Positions 8,567 to 17,109 of a DNA stretch of 64,000 nucleotides are shown here, one piece after another. The notes beneath the pieces are model-generated. The model was not told the DNA's origin, searched no databases, and saw nothing but the letters and a program-made list of their open reading frames with translations. Made by a program: the position numbers and the translations under genes. The stretch is from Neobacillus mesonae (lineage in GTDB: Bacteria; Bacillota; Bacilli; Bacillales; Cytobacillaceae). Location of the stretch: assembly GCF_001636315.1 (NCBI RefSeq), contig NZ_KV440949.1, forward strand, positions 5,660,084 through 5,724,083, read 5' to 3'. Within the stretch, counting starts at the first letter, position 1, and each line of letters opens with the position of its first letter.

Positions 8567-8601
8567 TTTTGTTCAACTAAACTACCCGTTAGTTCAATAA
8601 A
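8567..8601 (-). repeat. Solo array core
   Basis: A single core, TTCAACTAAA-CTACCC-GTTAGTTCAATAA, with no hairpin and no second core. It may be an element that lost its centre by S1 x S2 recombination, or an unoccupied target. Confidence 0.7.
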
Positions 8602-8616
8602 CAGCTGGACAATCTG

Positions 8617-8970
8617 TTAATTTAATGGACTAGTCACTTCAAGGCATTTTCCATTATACGCGTCCATCCTAATGGTTGGTTCTTCTCCATTTTTAGTTTT
8701 CAGTGTTACACTCGACTCGCGTTTATTAGTGAATTTATTAAAAAAGCCACTCTTTTTATCAATAGACAATTTCTCCAGTGTTATGTCAGCAAAATTAATA
8801 TCAACGGCTTTTATTCCCAATTCTTTTGGTGGAACGTTCAAACACAAAACTGCATAATCTGTAGCTTCCCCAGTTGTCAATATTGGCTTTTGGTATACAT
8901 ATGCAAAACAAATGATAAGAAAAACTAAAATTTTGAAAACAGCTTTCTTCAAGTTTGTTGCCTTTAACAC
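8617..8970 (-). CDS. Membrane-anchored hypothetical protein (117 residues)
   Basis: GTG start at 8970 with GGTGATTGAAAC upstream. One N-terminal transmembrane helix (AVFKILVFLIICFAYVY) is followed by a 90-residue outer domain with beta strands (DITLEKLSIDKKSGFF, SSVTLKTKNGEEPTIRMD). No lipobox cysteine at the expected place. No family recognised. It lies alone in its cassette. Confidence 0.5.
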   Translation of the reverse strand: MLKATNLKKAVFKILVFLIICFAYVYQKPILTTGEATDYAVLCLNVPPKELGIKAVDINFADITLEKLSIDKKSGFFNKFTNKRESSVTLKTKNGEEPTIRMDAYNGKCLEVTSPLN

Positions 8971-9031
8971 GTTTCAATCACCCTATCCAATATCGTATAA
9001 AATTAAATTCGACTCCCCCTCCAAAATTTAG

Positions 9032-9138
9032 TTTTATTGAACTATCCTGCCACAATAGTTCAATTAGAACGAGGAGCTGCCTGTCGCAGCTCCATCTTTA
9101 ACTAATGCCCCCAATAGTTTAAGTGAAAATCTTCACAT
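9032..9138 (-). repeat. Cassette-array element 10
   Basis: S1 (GAACTAT-CCTGCCAC-AATAGTTCAATTAG), hairpin GGAGCTGCCTGTCGCAGCTCC (9072-9092), S2 (AACTAAT-GCCCCC-AATAGTTTAAGTG). The strong hairpin resembles a terminator for minus-strand genes. Confidence 0.85.
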
Positions 9139-9230
9139 TCTTTTTTACTTTAACAAAATCTAATCCCCTAATGTGTAGGGGCATATCAAAAAGACGCCTT
9201 CTACTAAAGAAAAGCGCCCTATTCTGGAAT
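9112..9230. repeat. Extended right flank shared with 3,613-3,730
   Basis: Second copy of the approximately 115-base flank described at 3,613. From 9,231 to 9,424 no gene or clear signal was seen. Confidence 0.7.
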
Positions 9231-9424
9231 AGGCCTTTACTAATATTACCTCTCGAAGCCCTTTTCACTTTTCTTGTGCTATTTGTCTCTAGAATAGTAG
9301 TTGAATACCGAACAGTTGAGGTAAACATAACATAAATCAAGACAGGCTGCACTGCACAGATAATTGCTCCGCCCACAGTGCAACTTGCCAAGCCTCGGTG
9401 AACGGTGAATGACGACGGCGGGGG

Positions 9425-9841
9425 TCACGCATTTCTTGTCGAGCCCAGAACCTCCAAATAGTGCTGATTGAACATAATGCCTAAGATGTTCCCAAAGGGA
9501 TCGACCACGGAAGCAGTGATGAACCCCTCACCACGCTCTTTGGGTGCCTCGTACTCTTTCGCTCCCATAGACAGAAGCTTCTTGAAAGTTACTGCTACAT
9601 CGTCCACGTGCCAGTATACTACGGCACCGGCCGGACCGGTCGCTGAACCATTGGGCGCGTACCGGCTATCAATCAAGCCCAACTCGTGCTGGTAGTCGCC
9701 GAGGCGAAACTCGGCATATCCAGGACGCTCAAAATATGGTTCGATGCCCAATAGCTCAGCGTACCACTCCTTTGCCGCTGCTAGATCATCTGTCCAAAAA
9801 CTGACTGTGGTGAGTCCTCGTAATGTCTGTATGTTGCTCAT
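9425..9841 (-). CDS. VOC family protein (glyoxalase-like)
   Basis: The start at 9841 follows AAGGAGG. The 138-residue protein has two VOC half-modules: VSFWTDDLAAAKEWYAELLGIEPYF and VVYWHVDDVAVTFKKLLSMGA, closing with SVVDPFGNILGIMFN. Known relatives include bleomycin-binding and glyoxalase-I-like proteins. Base composition is richer in G+C than its neighbours, suggesting a different donor. No array element lies directly on its left, so it may share a longer cassette with the following MarR gene. Confidence 0.85.
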   Translation of the reverse strand: MSNIQTLRGLTTVSFWTDDLAAAKEWYAELLGIEPYFERPGYAEFRLGDYQHELGLIDSRYAPNGSATGPAGAVVYWHVDDVAVTFKKLLSMGAKEYEAPKERGEGFITASVVDPFGNILGIMFNQHYLEVLGSTRNA

Positions 9842-10108
9842 ATCGATTTCCTCCTTAATATGGATAATACGTCCCGATACTAAACCAAATAACATCTTCT
9901 GATTAACTTCGATTTACTTACGAATAATACCTTCTCTTATTCAAGAAAATGGCCTTTAACATAAAGAAAGAGTGTAATTCTTGCTACAGAATTACTCCGA
10001 TTGTGGCAGATCGTTTTAGCTATTCAGATTACCGTACATGTCTTTCCAAATGCACGGCATGGCTACTCTAACTTCAACTGTAAGAATACCGCTTGAATGA
10101 TTTCCACT

Positions 10109-10576
10109 TTATCTTACTTTCTTTGACTCTTCGTGAAGTATAGCTCGACAGCGGGCTACAAATTCAAACAGAAATTTAATCTCCTGTTCATTATATTTTT
10201 CGAATAATTCTCTCATAGATTGGCTAAAAGAAGCGAAGAGAGGGAGAATCTCTTTCTCCACTTTTTGAAGATGTACATTAATGATGACCCTTCTGCGGTC
10301 ATTCGGATCTTTATCCCTATACACATAACTAGCTTTTTCAAGCCTGTCAATCACGCCAGTAACAGTTCCTGTCGTAAATCCAGTCATTTCGGCCAGCTTG
10401 CCAGCAGTCATCGGATAGTTCCGCAAGATAATATCCAAACATTTGTGATCTGTCGAATTCAAGCCCAGTCTTTCAGCCACGTTTTGATGGAACATGATGG
10501 TTTCCGTGCTGAAGTTCCTCAATTCCTCATTAAATAATTCTAATAATTGTTCCCTGGATGAATTTTTTTTTAACAT
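10109..10576 (-). CDS. MarR family transcriptional regulator
   Basis: The start at 10576 has GGAGG at the right distance. 155 residues with the winged-helix core: DHKCLDIILRNYPMTAGKLAEMTGFTTGTVTGVIDRLEKASYVYRDKDPNDRRRVIINV, where DPNDRRR is the MarR wing. It diverges from the plus-strand gene at 10,770 and a palindromic operator lies in between, so it probably represses itself and that gene. Ligand unknown. Confidence 0.88.
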   Translation of the reverse strand: MLKKNSSREQLLELFNEELRNFSTETIMFHQNVAERLGLNSTDHKCLDIILRNYPMTAGKLAEMTGFTTGTVTGVIDRLEKASYVYRDKDPNDRRRVIINVHLQKVEKEILPLFASFSQSMRELFEKYNEQEIKFLFEFVARCRAILHEESKKVR

Positions 10577-10603
10577 TTTGAAAACCTCCGCATATAAATA
10601 ATA

Positions 10604-10640
10604 TATCTCACGAGATAAGATATTTAGAAAACGAGATAAG
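10604..10640. promoter_or_regulatory. Probable MarR operator
   Basis: Palindrome TATCTCACGAGATA at 10604-10617, and a second ACGAGATAAG half-site at 10631-10640, 21 bases from the first. It sits between the divergent MarR gene and the DUF6022-like gene. Confidence 0.55.
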
Positions 10641-10769
10641 GTTCTTACTAACCATAATATATTCAAAAACTACAGTAATAGTTCAATGCATATGCACATT
10701 ATTAGCAATCGTTAGACTCGGATGTCTTATATGAGTGGGAGAGAAAATAAATTGAGAGGTGTTTTTTCA

Positions 10770-11489
10770 ATGAATTCACTGAAAGAAGTTCTTTCGCAAA
10801 ATAAAGGGATTACTATTCATACGCTTGCAAATTACATGAAGCAATATACTCGGAATAATTGGAAATCCGTATTGCAAGAATATCAATCGGAGTTTCAGGA
10901 TGCATTTGATAAGTCAGGGGAATTTGCCTATGGAATCTTCGGACGTAAGTTGTTCGGGCCTTTGATCGAAGAAATTGAGCGTGAAGGGTTTGTCTTGGAG
11001 TCTGATCATTTAGCATCTTCCGTGGAGTATTGGGGGCCGCCGGAAGAACGGGAACGGTGCATGTGGCATACTTGCAAACAAGCCGATGGCACTTCAATAG
11101 GCAGCTTGGTCACCCGTGTCTTTCACGATCATACGCAGTTTCATATACCCCGTTCACCCGATATCATAGCACTTGAGCAAACGGAAAAAAGCGAGATTGT
11201 CGAGGCGCTTTCCCGTGCTTCCACCCGCATCACCAAATATAACGAATTCACTGGTACATTTTTAACAGAAAAAATCGACAATGACGAACAAAAGGAGCAA
11301 TGTTGGGAATACAGTGTTGAGGTCGGATTGGGAGATTATCTTGAAATCGATAACCCCGAAATGAGCGAAGGGATGCTTGATCATGCTCTTTCTCTTTGGG
11401 GACGCAATAACTGGGAACTAACGTCAGTTGTTCCTTATCAGGGACGTCTAGTTGCGTTCTTTAAACGTCCTGTTTTCGGAAGAGAGTAG
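10770..11489 (+). CDS. DUF6022-like protein
   Basis: The start at 10770 is preferred because AGAGGTG lies about 8 bases upstream. 239 residues with no signal peptide. The sequence has an EYWGPPEERERCMWHT segment and ends NNWELTSVVPYQGRLVAFFKRP, a tail also seen in small DUF4177-type proteins. I place it with DUF6022 from memory, without a search. It is divergent from the MarR gene and probably controlled by it. Confidence 0.55.
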   Translation: MNSLKEVLSQNKGITIHTLANYMKQYTRNNWKSVLQEYQSEFQDAFDKSGEFAYGIFGRKLFGPLIEEIEREGFVLESDHLASSVEYWGPPEERERCMWHTCKQADGTSIGSLVTRVFHDHTQFHIPRSPDIIALEQTEKSEIVEALSRASTRITKYNEFTGTFLTEKIDNDEQKEQCWEYSVEVGLGDYLEIDNPEMSEGMLDHALSLWGRNNWELTSVVPYQGRLVAFFKRPVFGRE

Positions 11490-12057
11490 AAATTAAAAGT
11501 AAGCACTGTAGTTACGTGCCTTCTATGGTGAAGGACCATGGGAATTAAAAACGAGCGCTTAGCAGATTCTTGCTCGTAGGAAAACTGCGAAAATCATTTC
11601 AGTAAGTAGATTGCAGTTGATCACACAGTTACGGTTACTGTTTCTACCAAAATTGTAGCTAACCCCCTCGATATCATCTACTCCTTGACGCATGGGTATC
11701 TTAGGGGTTCGCTTATATTTTATATTGACGTACACTTTACCCAAAAAGCTTTAATCCCTGTCAATTCTTTTTTAGTAAAAGTCCACAACTTAAACACGTT
11801 ATCTTCAACAATCTGGCCCGATTGCGGAATAAAAAAATCCTACATATCAATACAAAACTTTTAATCAAACTTTTTTATAAACATCGCGACTTTATTTCAA
11901 AGCCACATGAAATCGTTCGGATGTTAAACAACAATGAATCTACTCAAAGATCCTTTTATCTTGCTACCTAATTTAATAGTTGCGAACTTAGGTACGATAT
12001 GGTAAAACTTAGGTACGCCCATAAGGGTTCAATGTTATTTTTAAGGAGTGTTATGCA
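11490..12057. other. Gap with a worn core and the HU upstream region
   Basis: No convincing gene. At 11,802-11,832 a worn core (CTTCAACAATCTGGCCCG ATTGCGGAATA) remains. At 11,985-11,996 and 12,006-12,017 the 12-mer AACTTAGGTACG is repeated 21 bases apart, two helical turns, just upstream of the HU gene; this may be a regulator site. Confidence 0.5.
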
Positions 12058-12336
12058 ATGAATAAAACAGAACTTGTAAGTCAAGTGGCTCAAACTTCCG
12101 AACTTACCCAAAAAGATGCTGGTAAAGCTGTTGATGCTGTTTTTAATTCTATATTGGAAGCATTAAAAAATGGAGATAAAGTTCAATTAATTGGTTTCGG
12201 TAACTTTGAAGTTCGTGAACGTGCTGCTCGTAAGGGACGTAACCCACAAACTGGAGAAGAAATTGAAATCCAGGGCGGGAAAGTACCTGCATTTAAGCCT
12301 GGAAAGCAATTAAAGGATGCTGTAGCTGGTAAATAA
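12058..12336 (+). CDS. hup: HU family DNA-binding protein
   Basis: 92 residues in full HU form: MNKTELVSQVAQ at the N-terminus, the GFGNFEVRERAARKGRNPQTG arm with the conserved proline, and FKPGKQLKDAV at the end. HU binds and bends DNA and often assists site-specific recombination. AAGGAG precedes the ATG. It is one of the few plus-strand genes in the array and ends in its own terminator. Whether it is a mobile cassette or fixed chromosomal gene is unclear; a second HU elsewhere in the genome is likely. Confidence 0.95.
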   Translation: MNKTELVSQVAQTSELTQKDAGKAVDAVFNSILEALKNGDKVQLIGFGNFEVRERAARKGRNPQTGEEIEIQGGKVPAFKPGKQLKDAVAGK

Positions 12337-12356
12337 CTTACTCTTACTACATAACA

Positions 12357-12386
12357 AAAAGTGATGGTTTCAATCATCACTTTTTT
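12357..12386 (+). terminator. Terminator of the HU gene
   Basis: AAAAGTGATG-GTTTCAAT-CATCACTTTTTT; strong stem with T-run, also usable from the other strand. Confidence 0.85.
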
Positions 12387-12460
12387 ATTTTGATCTGCTA
12401 AATTCCATTGTTGATAAGGGGCAAAGAAGACTCTAATAATTCAGCCAATAATATATTATA

Positions 12461-12509
12461 GTTTTCAACTAATGCACCTGTTAGCTTAAGTACACTCTTT
12501 CACAAACTC
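12461..12509 (-). repeat. Array core S2 (element 12)
   Basis: TTTTCAACTAAT-GCACCT-GTTAGCTTAAGTAC with the TTTCACAAAC tail. A possible worn S1 remnant (CATTGTTGATAAGG) is at 12,407-12,420. Confidence 0.75.
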
Positions 12510-12600
12510 ATACAATAACACCGTTAAATTACGATACTTTTTTCAAATAAAGCCTTGTTTGTACTGCTTGTTTATATTACTCGACGCTCAATAATTGAAA

Positions 12601-13104
12601 TTACATTTTAGGGGCTTCCATACCTATCATTGCCCATTCCTCTTTTGATGGACCATAAAGACCTGGGACTGTTAAACCTGCTTGACGCATAAGAATTGTC
12701 ATTTGTCCTCGATGGTGAATTTGATGTTGAATTAAAAAAGATAAAATCTCTCCCTTTGACATTTTTTGCCCAAACATATCCTGTACTTCTCTAAGACTGT
12801 TGTCAGTCCATTGATTTTTTACTGCTTCAACCAAACCATTACTTGCTTGTTGATAGCTGTCAGAGATGGACTTTGCTGAAGTTGGAACTGTATAATCTTG
12901 ATTAGGAGAATCAAAAGAAAGGTCTGTTCTAGATGTCACAACGCCAATTGCTGTTACCGTATGCCAAGCAATCCGACCTAAAGTCCAATTTTGAGGTGTT
13001 ACTTCTTGAGGTAATGATTCATCAGTAAGTTGATTAAGGATTTTCTGAGTAGCGTCTGCTTCAAAATTCCATAATTTAAAGAAACCATCTAAAGTTTGAA
13101 ACAT
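12601..13104 (-). CDS. DinB family protein
   Basis: The ATG at 13104 lies six bases after GAGGAGG, which decides the start over two upstream ATGs. 167 residues: LDGFFKLWNFEADATQKIL at the front, metal His in GRIAWHTVTAIG and the HQIHHRGQMTILMRQAG signature near residue 140. The HHRGQ motif is typical of the DinB/YjoA type. Third DinB-fold gene of the array. Confidence 0.88.
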   Translation of the reverse strand: MFQTLDGFFKLWNFEADATQKILNQLTDESLPQEVTPQNWTLGRIAWHTVTAIGVVTSRTDLSFDSPNQDYTVPTSAKSISDSYQQASNGLVEAVKNQWTDNSLREVQDMFGQKMSKGEILSFLIQHQIHHRGQMTILMRQAGLTVPGLYGPSKEEWAMIGMEAPKM

Positions 13105-13232
13105 ATTCATCCTCCTCACTTAAATACTTAACAAATATATTCTACACTTTCAAAAAGATGCCTGCTCATTTAACAAAAAACCACTAATTAATTTCTAAAA
13201 CAATAATATTAATTGAAGTTATTATTAGCTAT

Positions 13233-13320
13233 CTTGGTGTACTAACCTGCTCCGTTAGTACAATAACCTCAACAAAAAAGGCACTTTTCCTTCTTGAAGG
13301 TAAGCACCATAAAGTCTCTG
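13233..13320 (-). repeat. Cassette-array element 13
   Basis: S1 has arms GTACTAAC and GTTAGTAC, a matched change in both arms compared with CAACTAAC/GTTAGTTG. The centre AAAAAAGGCAC...CTTCTTGAAGG is followed by a worn S2. Confidence 0.8.
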
Positions 13321-13413
13321 TTATTGTTCCTCTAACCATTTCTCTCTAGCTAACCATCCCCAAAGTCCCATTCCTGTCATCACAATTATAAAAACAAGGT
13401 ATACCCAATGCAT
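13321..13413 (-). CDS. Tiny membrane protein (30 residues)
   Basis: ATG at 13413 after an AAGGATAGGA stretch opens a 30-codon frame: MHWVYLVFIIVMTGMGLWG forms one helix and REKWLEEQ the tail. No family can be named. It is the only frame between element 13 and the DUF1292 gene and its stop touches the element, as for other cassette genes. Confidence 0.45.
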   Translation of the reverse strand: MHWVYLVFIIVMTGMGLWGWLAREKWLEEQ

Positions 13414-13552
13414 TTTAAAAATCCTATCCTTGTTAATTTAAAACACTTATGAGAATTTCTTATAGTAAAACGGGGCGTTGTCTCTATAACTGTTAGTCCC
13501 AGAAGCCTTGTTATTAAAGAATGGTGCACGATTGCGATTGCTGAACAACAAA

Positions 13553-13575
13553 AAACCCTGCATGAGCAAGGTTTT
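13553..13575 (-). terminator. Terminator of the DUF1292 gene
   Basis: Read on the minus strand: AACCTTGC...GCAGGGTT then TTTTTTG, about 30 bases after the stop codon. Confidence 0.7.
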
Positions 13576-13603
13576 CATATTCCTTTTTTTGTCCTGTAAA
13601 GTA

Positions 13604-13858
13604 TTAGTCTTCTTGCATTATTTCATCAAAAGCTGAAGAAACTCTGTCGAATTCCTCGTCGCTTTCAATGGCTGTGAAGTCTCCATCCTGGTTGACCTTT
13701 AAAAAGAAAATATCAATGTCTTCCTCGATTTCTTCTTGAAGATCCTCCACAAATCCGACTGCAACGTATTCTGTCCCTTCCATATTTACCACTGCCAGCA
13801 CTTCAATTTCCTCGCCCTGGTCATTTGTAAAAATTTCGCCTACTTCAATGTTTTCCAT
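13604..13858 (-). CDS. DUF1292 family protein
   Basis: 84 residues, very acidic (VEDLQEEIEEDIDIFFLKV, DEIMQED end). The pattern IEVLAVVNMEGTEYVAV and the IFFLKV strand are those of DUF1292 proteins, which are common in Firmicutes and of unknown role. GGAGAGGGG precedes the ATG. It has its own terminator downstream. Confidence 0.8.
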   Translation of the reverse strand: MENIEVGEIFTNDQGEEIEVLAVVNMEGTEYVAVGFVEDLQEEIEEDIDIFFLKVNQDGDFTAIESDEEFDRVSSAFDEIMQED

Positions 13859-14023
13859 GAGATAGCCCCTCTCCTTTTTGAAAAATTTTCTTGCACAAAT
13901 TATCGTTTAGAAGGATTCATAATCATTTTATTTCCAAAGAAAACTTTATTCATGCAGGAAATCCATATTTAAACATTAAACATACTATTATTAATATATA
14001 ACAAAATTATCTGAGGTTTCAAA

Positions 14024-14103
14024 CTACCACTAACCTGCCTTTTAGTTCAATAAAAAAGAGCTATTCTCCTTCTTGAAGAATTGCACCCGTTAGTTGAACA
14101 AGG
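14024..14103 (-). repeat. Cassette-array element 14
   Basis: S1 (CACTAAC-CTGCCT-TTTAGTTCAATAA), centre AAAAGAGCTATTCTCCTTC, S2 (TTGAAGAATT-GCACCC-GTTAGTTGAACAAG). The gene to its right ends 5 bases later. Confidence 0.85.
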
Positions 14104-14108
14104 GCGAT

Positions 14109-14564
14109 TTAAATTAGTTGCTCATTATACACGCTAATTGGGTGTATTTTCTTTTGTAATAAGTTATTAATTATTTGCTTTATTACACAAGGTTCTCGTA
14201 AGTCTTTGTTTTCAAATGTTACAAGTTCATTTACTTTTATCCACTTGCTGTCAGAAATTACATCTTCTTCGAGATTTAGAGAACCTCCTGTAACCTCACC
14301 AACAAAATGAAATAAAATAACTTGATTGTTTGTATTACTAACAAAATTATATACACCAGTGGTACCAATTAGTTTTACATCAAACCCTGTTTCCTCTTTA
14401 ACTTCCCTCTGAGCCGAATAGAGAATGTCCTCACCGTTTTCGACATGACCACTTGGAAAGTTCCACTTATCAATTGCAGTAGGTTTATTCTCTTTTATAA
14501 TTAAGACTTTATCGTCATTAAAGATTGACACACTTGCTACTAAAACAATTCCATCTTGCGACAT
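14109..14564 (-). CDS. NUDIX hydrolase
   Basis: Start at 14564 with GGGGAG seven bases upstream. The complete Nudix box is present: GHVENGED...REVKEETGF (GX5EX7REUXEEXGU), residues about 38-60. These enzymes cleave nucleoside diphosphates linked to another group with Mg2+; the substrate cannot be told. 151 residues is normal. Single-gene cassette. Confidence 0.9.
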   Translation of the reverse strand: MSQDGIVLVASVSIFNDDKVLIIKENKPTAIDKWNFPSGHVENGEDILYSAQREVKEETGFDVKLIGTTGVYNFVSNTNNQVILFHFVGEVTGGSLNLEEDVISDSKWIKVNELVTFENKDLREPCVIKQIINNLLQKKIHPISVYNEQLI

Positions 14565-14622
14565 CTGAGTTCTCCCCAATTCCCTCTTCAAATTAATTTA
14601 TCTCTATTATACCTGTTTAGCT

Positions 14623-14700
14623 TTCTTTCACTAACCTGCCCCGTTAGTGAAAATCGTTCCTGAATATAACAGAAACGCACTTCATTAGTTGATTTTCAAT
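14623..14700 (-). repeat. Cassette-array element 15
   Basis: S1 is a perfect palindrome with arms TTTCACTAAC and GTTAGTGAAA around CTGCCCC, again with matched changes. The centre CGTTCCTGAATATAACAGAAACG pairs; S2 is GCACTTCATTAGTTGATTTTC. Nearly the same element is at 35,010. Confidence 0.85.
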
Positions 14701-14701
14701 C

Positions 14702-14862
14702 TTAACGAATTATCTCGTAAGATTGAAAAAAAATACCATTAAAAAGAATGACTAAAATGATTATTAATAAAAGAATAGTGACAATCAATAAACTTTCTTT
14801 ATTTTTAATTTTTTCAAGCACTCTTTTTTGTTTTATTTTTTGCTTATAATTTTCTTCGAACC
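14702..14862 (-). pseudogene. Small membrane protein, 5' end lost (copy of 35,093-35,278)
   Basis: The frame ends like the intact gene (SYEIIR) and matches it through the helix LLIVTILLLIIILVILF. The first codons are missing: upstream of NYKQK the frame runs into TGA and no start codon is left, after a loss of about 20 bases compared with the copy at 35 kb. Flanking elements are also shared, so the whole cassette is duplicated. Confidence 0.75.
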
Positions 14863-14911
14863 ATAAGAATCACCTTTTTGATTTATGTAATTCCTTCAAA
14901 AGATGGTCCCT

Positions 14912-14943
14912 TCCTCTACTAACGCACCCGTTAGTTGAATAAG
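14912..14943 (-). repeat. Array core S2 (element 16)
   Basis: CCTCTACTAAC-GCACCC-GTTAGTTGAATAAG, a well-kept S2. In place of S1 stands CCTTCAAAAGATGGTCCC, shared with 35,310-35,327. Confidence 0.8.
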
Positions 14944-14952
14944 CAGTTTCTT

Positions 14953-15599
14953 TTACCACTCTCTCCATTCTTCGGTAATGTCTTCATCGGATACTAAGCC
15001 AGCTATATTTGCTGCTTCAATAAAATATTCACACAGTTCTTCTCTCTCCATTGTCTCAATAAAATAATCATATTTGTCATTTATTTCATTTAAACTGATT
15101 ACAACCTCTTTAACAAATTTCATTATTTCTTTCTTTTTCGGCTTAACTCCAAGTTTTATTAGGTTTTTAATGTAAGAATCAAGAACCTTGATAGTAGCTT
15201 CAATATTTTCGAGATTAAAAATATCATCACCATCAGTCATTCTCTTTGTCCATTCATTTGTAGGTTTAGTTAATTCCTGAAGATTCCTTTTTCCACCAGA
15301 AATCTGTTTAGTTTTGAGTTTCTGTTTAGTATAATACACATACTCAATTCCGTCACAAACTGTTAAATTTTCATCTATGATATTCGTTTCAGGAAACACG
15401 AGACTCTTGAGTTTGGTTAATTTTTTGACAAAGCTAAGGGATGGTATATCACCACAGGCTATTATTTTGAGATCTTCAAGTTCCTTTAGATTCTGGATAG
15501 GAGAAAAATCCTCTATGCTTTTACAATTCTCAAAAAACAATTCGGATACTGGAGCCTTTAATTCTTCCAAAGTTGTTATATTAGCTAATGTTCTTAGTA
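14953..15599 (-). pseudogene. Leucine-rich-repeat protein, 5' end replaced
   Basis: About 215 codons remain. The first part has leucine-rich repeats (LKAPVSELFFENCKSIEDF, LKELEDLKIIACGDIPSL, LTKLKSLVFPETN), the rest a helical domain ending DEDITEEWREW. The frame upstream of 15599 is antisense to the recombinase fragment, so the true N-terminus is gone. Similar LRR proteins occur as immunity-like orphans. The join marks a rearrangement with recombinase copy 2. Confidence 0.6.
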
Positions 15600-15991
15600 A
15601 TTGGTCTAATCCCTCAGTAATTGTAATGGGAAAAGGAGACAAGGAACGTGAGGTCTTTTTTAATATAAGGGCCGAAATCTGGCTTAAGCGATACATCAAT
15701 GGTCGCCAGGATACGGATCCTGCCATATTTGTGACAGAACGACTGCAGCCACATAGGATGAGTATTGCCCAAATGAGATATGTCATAAAACGAATCTCAG
15801 CTCGTGCGGCCATAAATAAGGAAATTTATCCTCATCAACTCAGACACATCTATGCAACCCATTTGTTGAATAACGGAGCCCCTGTTGAAGTCATACAACG
15901 TCTTTTGGGCCACGAGAAGAGTGAGACTACTCGAATATATGCCCAGCTAAGCGGAAGGGTAAGGCAAGAATTTTATCAAAAGTATTTCTAG
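15598..15991 (+). pseudogene. Tyrosine recombinase, copy 2 (C-terminal half only)
   Basis: Homology to the other copies begins at about AATTGGTC (15598) and runs to the normal end (RQEFYQKYF). It keeps the Lys motif (MGKGDKERE), HQLRH, LLGHEKSETT and RIYAQLSG, but lacks the core-binding domain and the first catalytic Arg. It differs from the other copies by an added Gln codon (ERLQPHRM) and Ser to Ile after HQLRH. No core is present at its left end. Confidence 0.85.
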
Positions 15992-15997
15992 AGAAAG

Positions 15998-16063
15998 AAG
16001 CGACGCTGTTGGCGTCGCTTTTGTATTCTCGCATCCTTTACTTTAAGTATATTTATTAACAAC
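15998..16063 (-). repeat. Recombinase terminator and array core (element 17)
   Basis: Hairpin AAGCGACGC/GCGTCGCTT at 15998-16020, then S2 TATTCTCGCATCC-TTTACTTTAAGTAT with the A/T-rich tail. Confidence 0.75.
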
Positions 16064-16201
16064 TAAAAATTAAATTTAATAAATCCCCCTTCATTATAGA
16101 GGGAAGTTTTGTTTGGTTAATATTTTTCCTGCATCCCTATTTTAATGACCATATATAGGAAGGAGATAAGATTATGATCTCATCTCCCCCTTGATTTTAC
16201 T

Positions 16202-16669
16202 TCACTTTGAAATAAACTTCCATTGTCCATTGCTAGAGGCTCCACCTAAAGTTGGTCTGGTAATATTGTTTGTTGGAAATAAATCATGATGGCGGAAGAA
16301 CATAGTAGGCTCATTCATATCGTCTGATGAGCGTATACCAATAACTTCTACTTCTAGTAATGTCCCATTTCTTCTTACGTCACCTGTCATTGATACACGA
16401 ACAACTTGCCCCGGAACGAAAGTTACAGGCACAGCAAGCGTAATGAGACTATCAGCAGGAAATGTGATAACACCGGATGGAAAAACATGTGTTAGAGGAC
16501 TACCGGGTTCAGTACCAAAATCAGCGAAAAATTCAGCTTCCAAATCTGTGTGTGTAGGATTCATTACCTCCACAAGAACGATGTCAGGATTAGTCCCAAC
16601 TGGATCCCCACTCACTTTACTAGGAACACGAAATGGACCTGTTGTAAGACCAAGAAACCTTATTCCCAT
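16202..16669 (-). CDS. Hypothetical beta-rich protein (155 residues)
   Basis: The start at 16669 has AAAAGGAG upstream and is preferred over an earlier ATG at 16753. The protein has no signal peptide and appears as a single beta-sandwich (IVLVEVMNPTHTDLEAEFF, VPVTFVPGQVVRVSMTGDV). Its look recalls exosporium or structural proteins of Bacilli, but no family can be named. It is followed by gene-free DNA up to about 16,900. Confidence 0.5.
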   Translation of the reverse strand: MGIRFLGLTTGPFRVPSKVSGDPVGTNPDIVLVEVMNPTHTDLEAEFFADFGTEPGSPLTHVFPSGVITFPADSLITLAVPVTFVPGQVVRVSMTGDVRRNGTLLEVEVIGIRSSDDMNEPTMFFRHHDLFPTNNITRPTLGGASSNGQWKFISK

Positions 16670-17050
16670 GTAAACAACTCCTTTTAATATTTGATAATAC
16701 TTCGATTGAGAAGCGTTTCCGTATAAATTATGTTGAAATAAGTAAACTGGCACAACAGTTGTCCATAATCCGGTGAAAGTTTTCCAAAATGTGTAGATGA
16801 TTATATGATTGCGAATAAAAGTGGTTTTTTTTCGTCAATACAAGAGAAAGATAAATCGGAAAGTTACCCGTATTCTTATAGCGAAAAAAGATATCAAATA
16901 ATAACAACATTTAATCAAAGGTGTGCAGGTGGTGGGAGAGTGTCTTAAATTACCTGTTACTCTTTTGGAAAGCGCCTATTTAATTTACCTAAGTATGGAG
17001 CAAACTTTTAGGTCGCCACTTGAAAGTAAGCTGTATTCTAGACAGTCTAG

Positions 17051-17083
17051 AGGAATGTCTCAATTTTGGAGACATTCCTTTTT
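17051..17083 (+). terminator. Rho-independent terminator
   Basis: GGAATGTCTC-AATTTTG-GAGACATTCC-TTTTT. It implies a plus-strand transcript from the preceding 150 bases; no convincing protein is seen there. Confidence 0.65.
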
Positions 17084-17109
17084 ATTTAACCAACAATATT
17101 TAATTCCTT

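Noticed and set aside
9123..9335. 70-codon plus-strand frame rich in Phe and Leu
   Set aside because: It starts inside the core tail and is made of the shared 115-base flank; no ribosome binding site.
11559..11744. 61-codon minus-strand frame
   Set aside because: No ribosome binding site, odd composition, and no homology recognised; it lies in a gap with a worn core.
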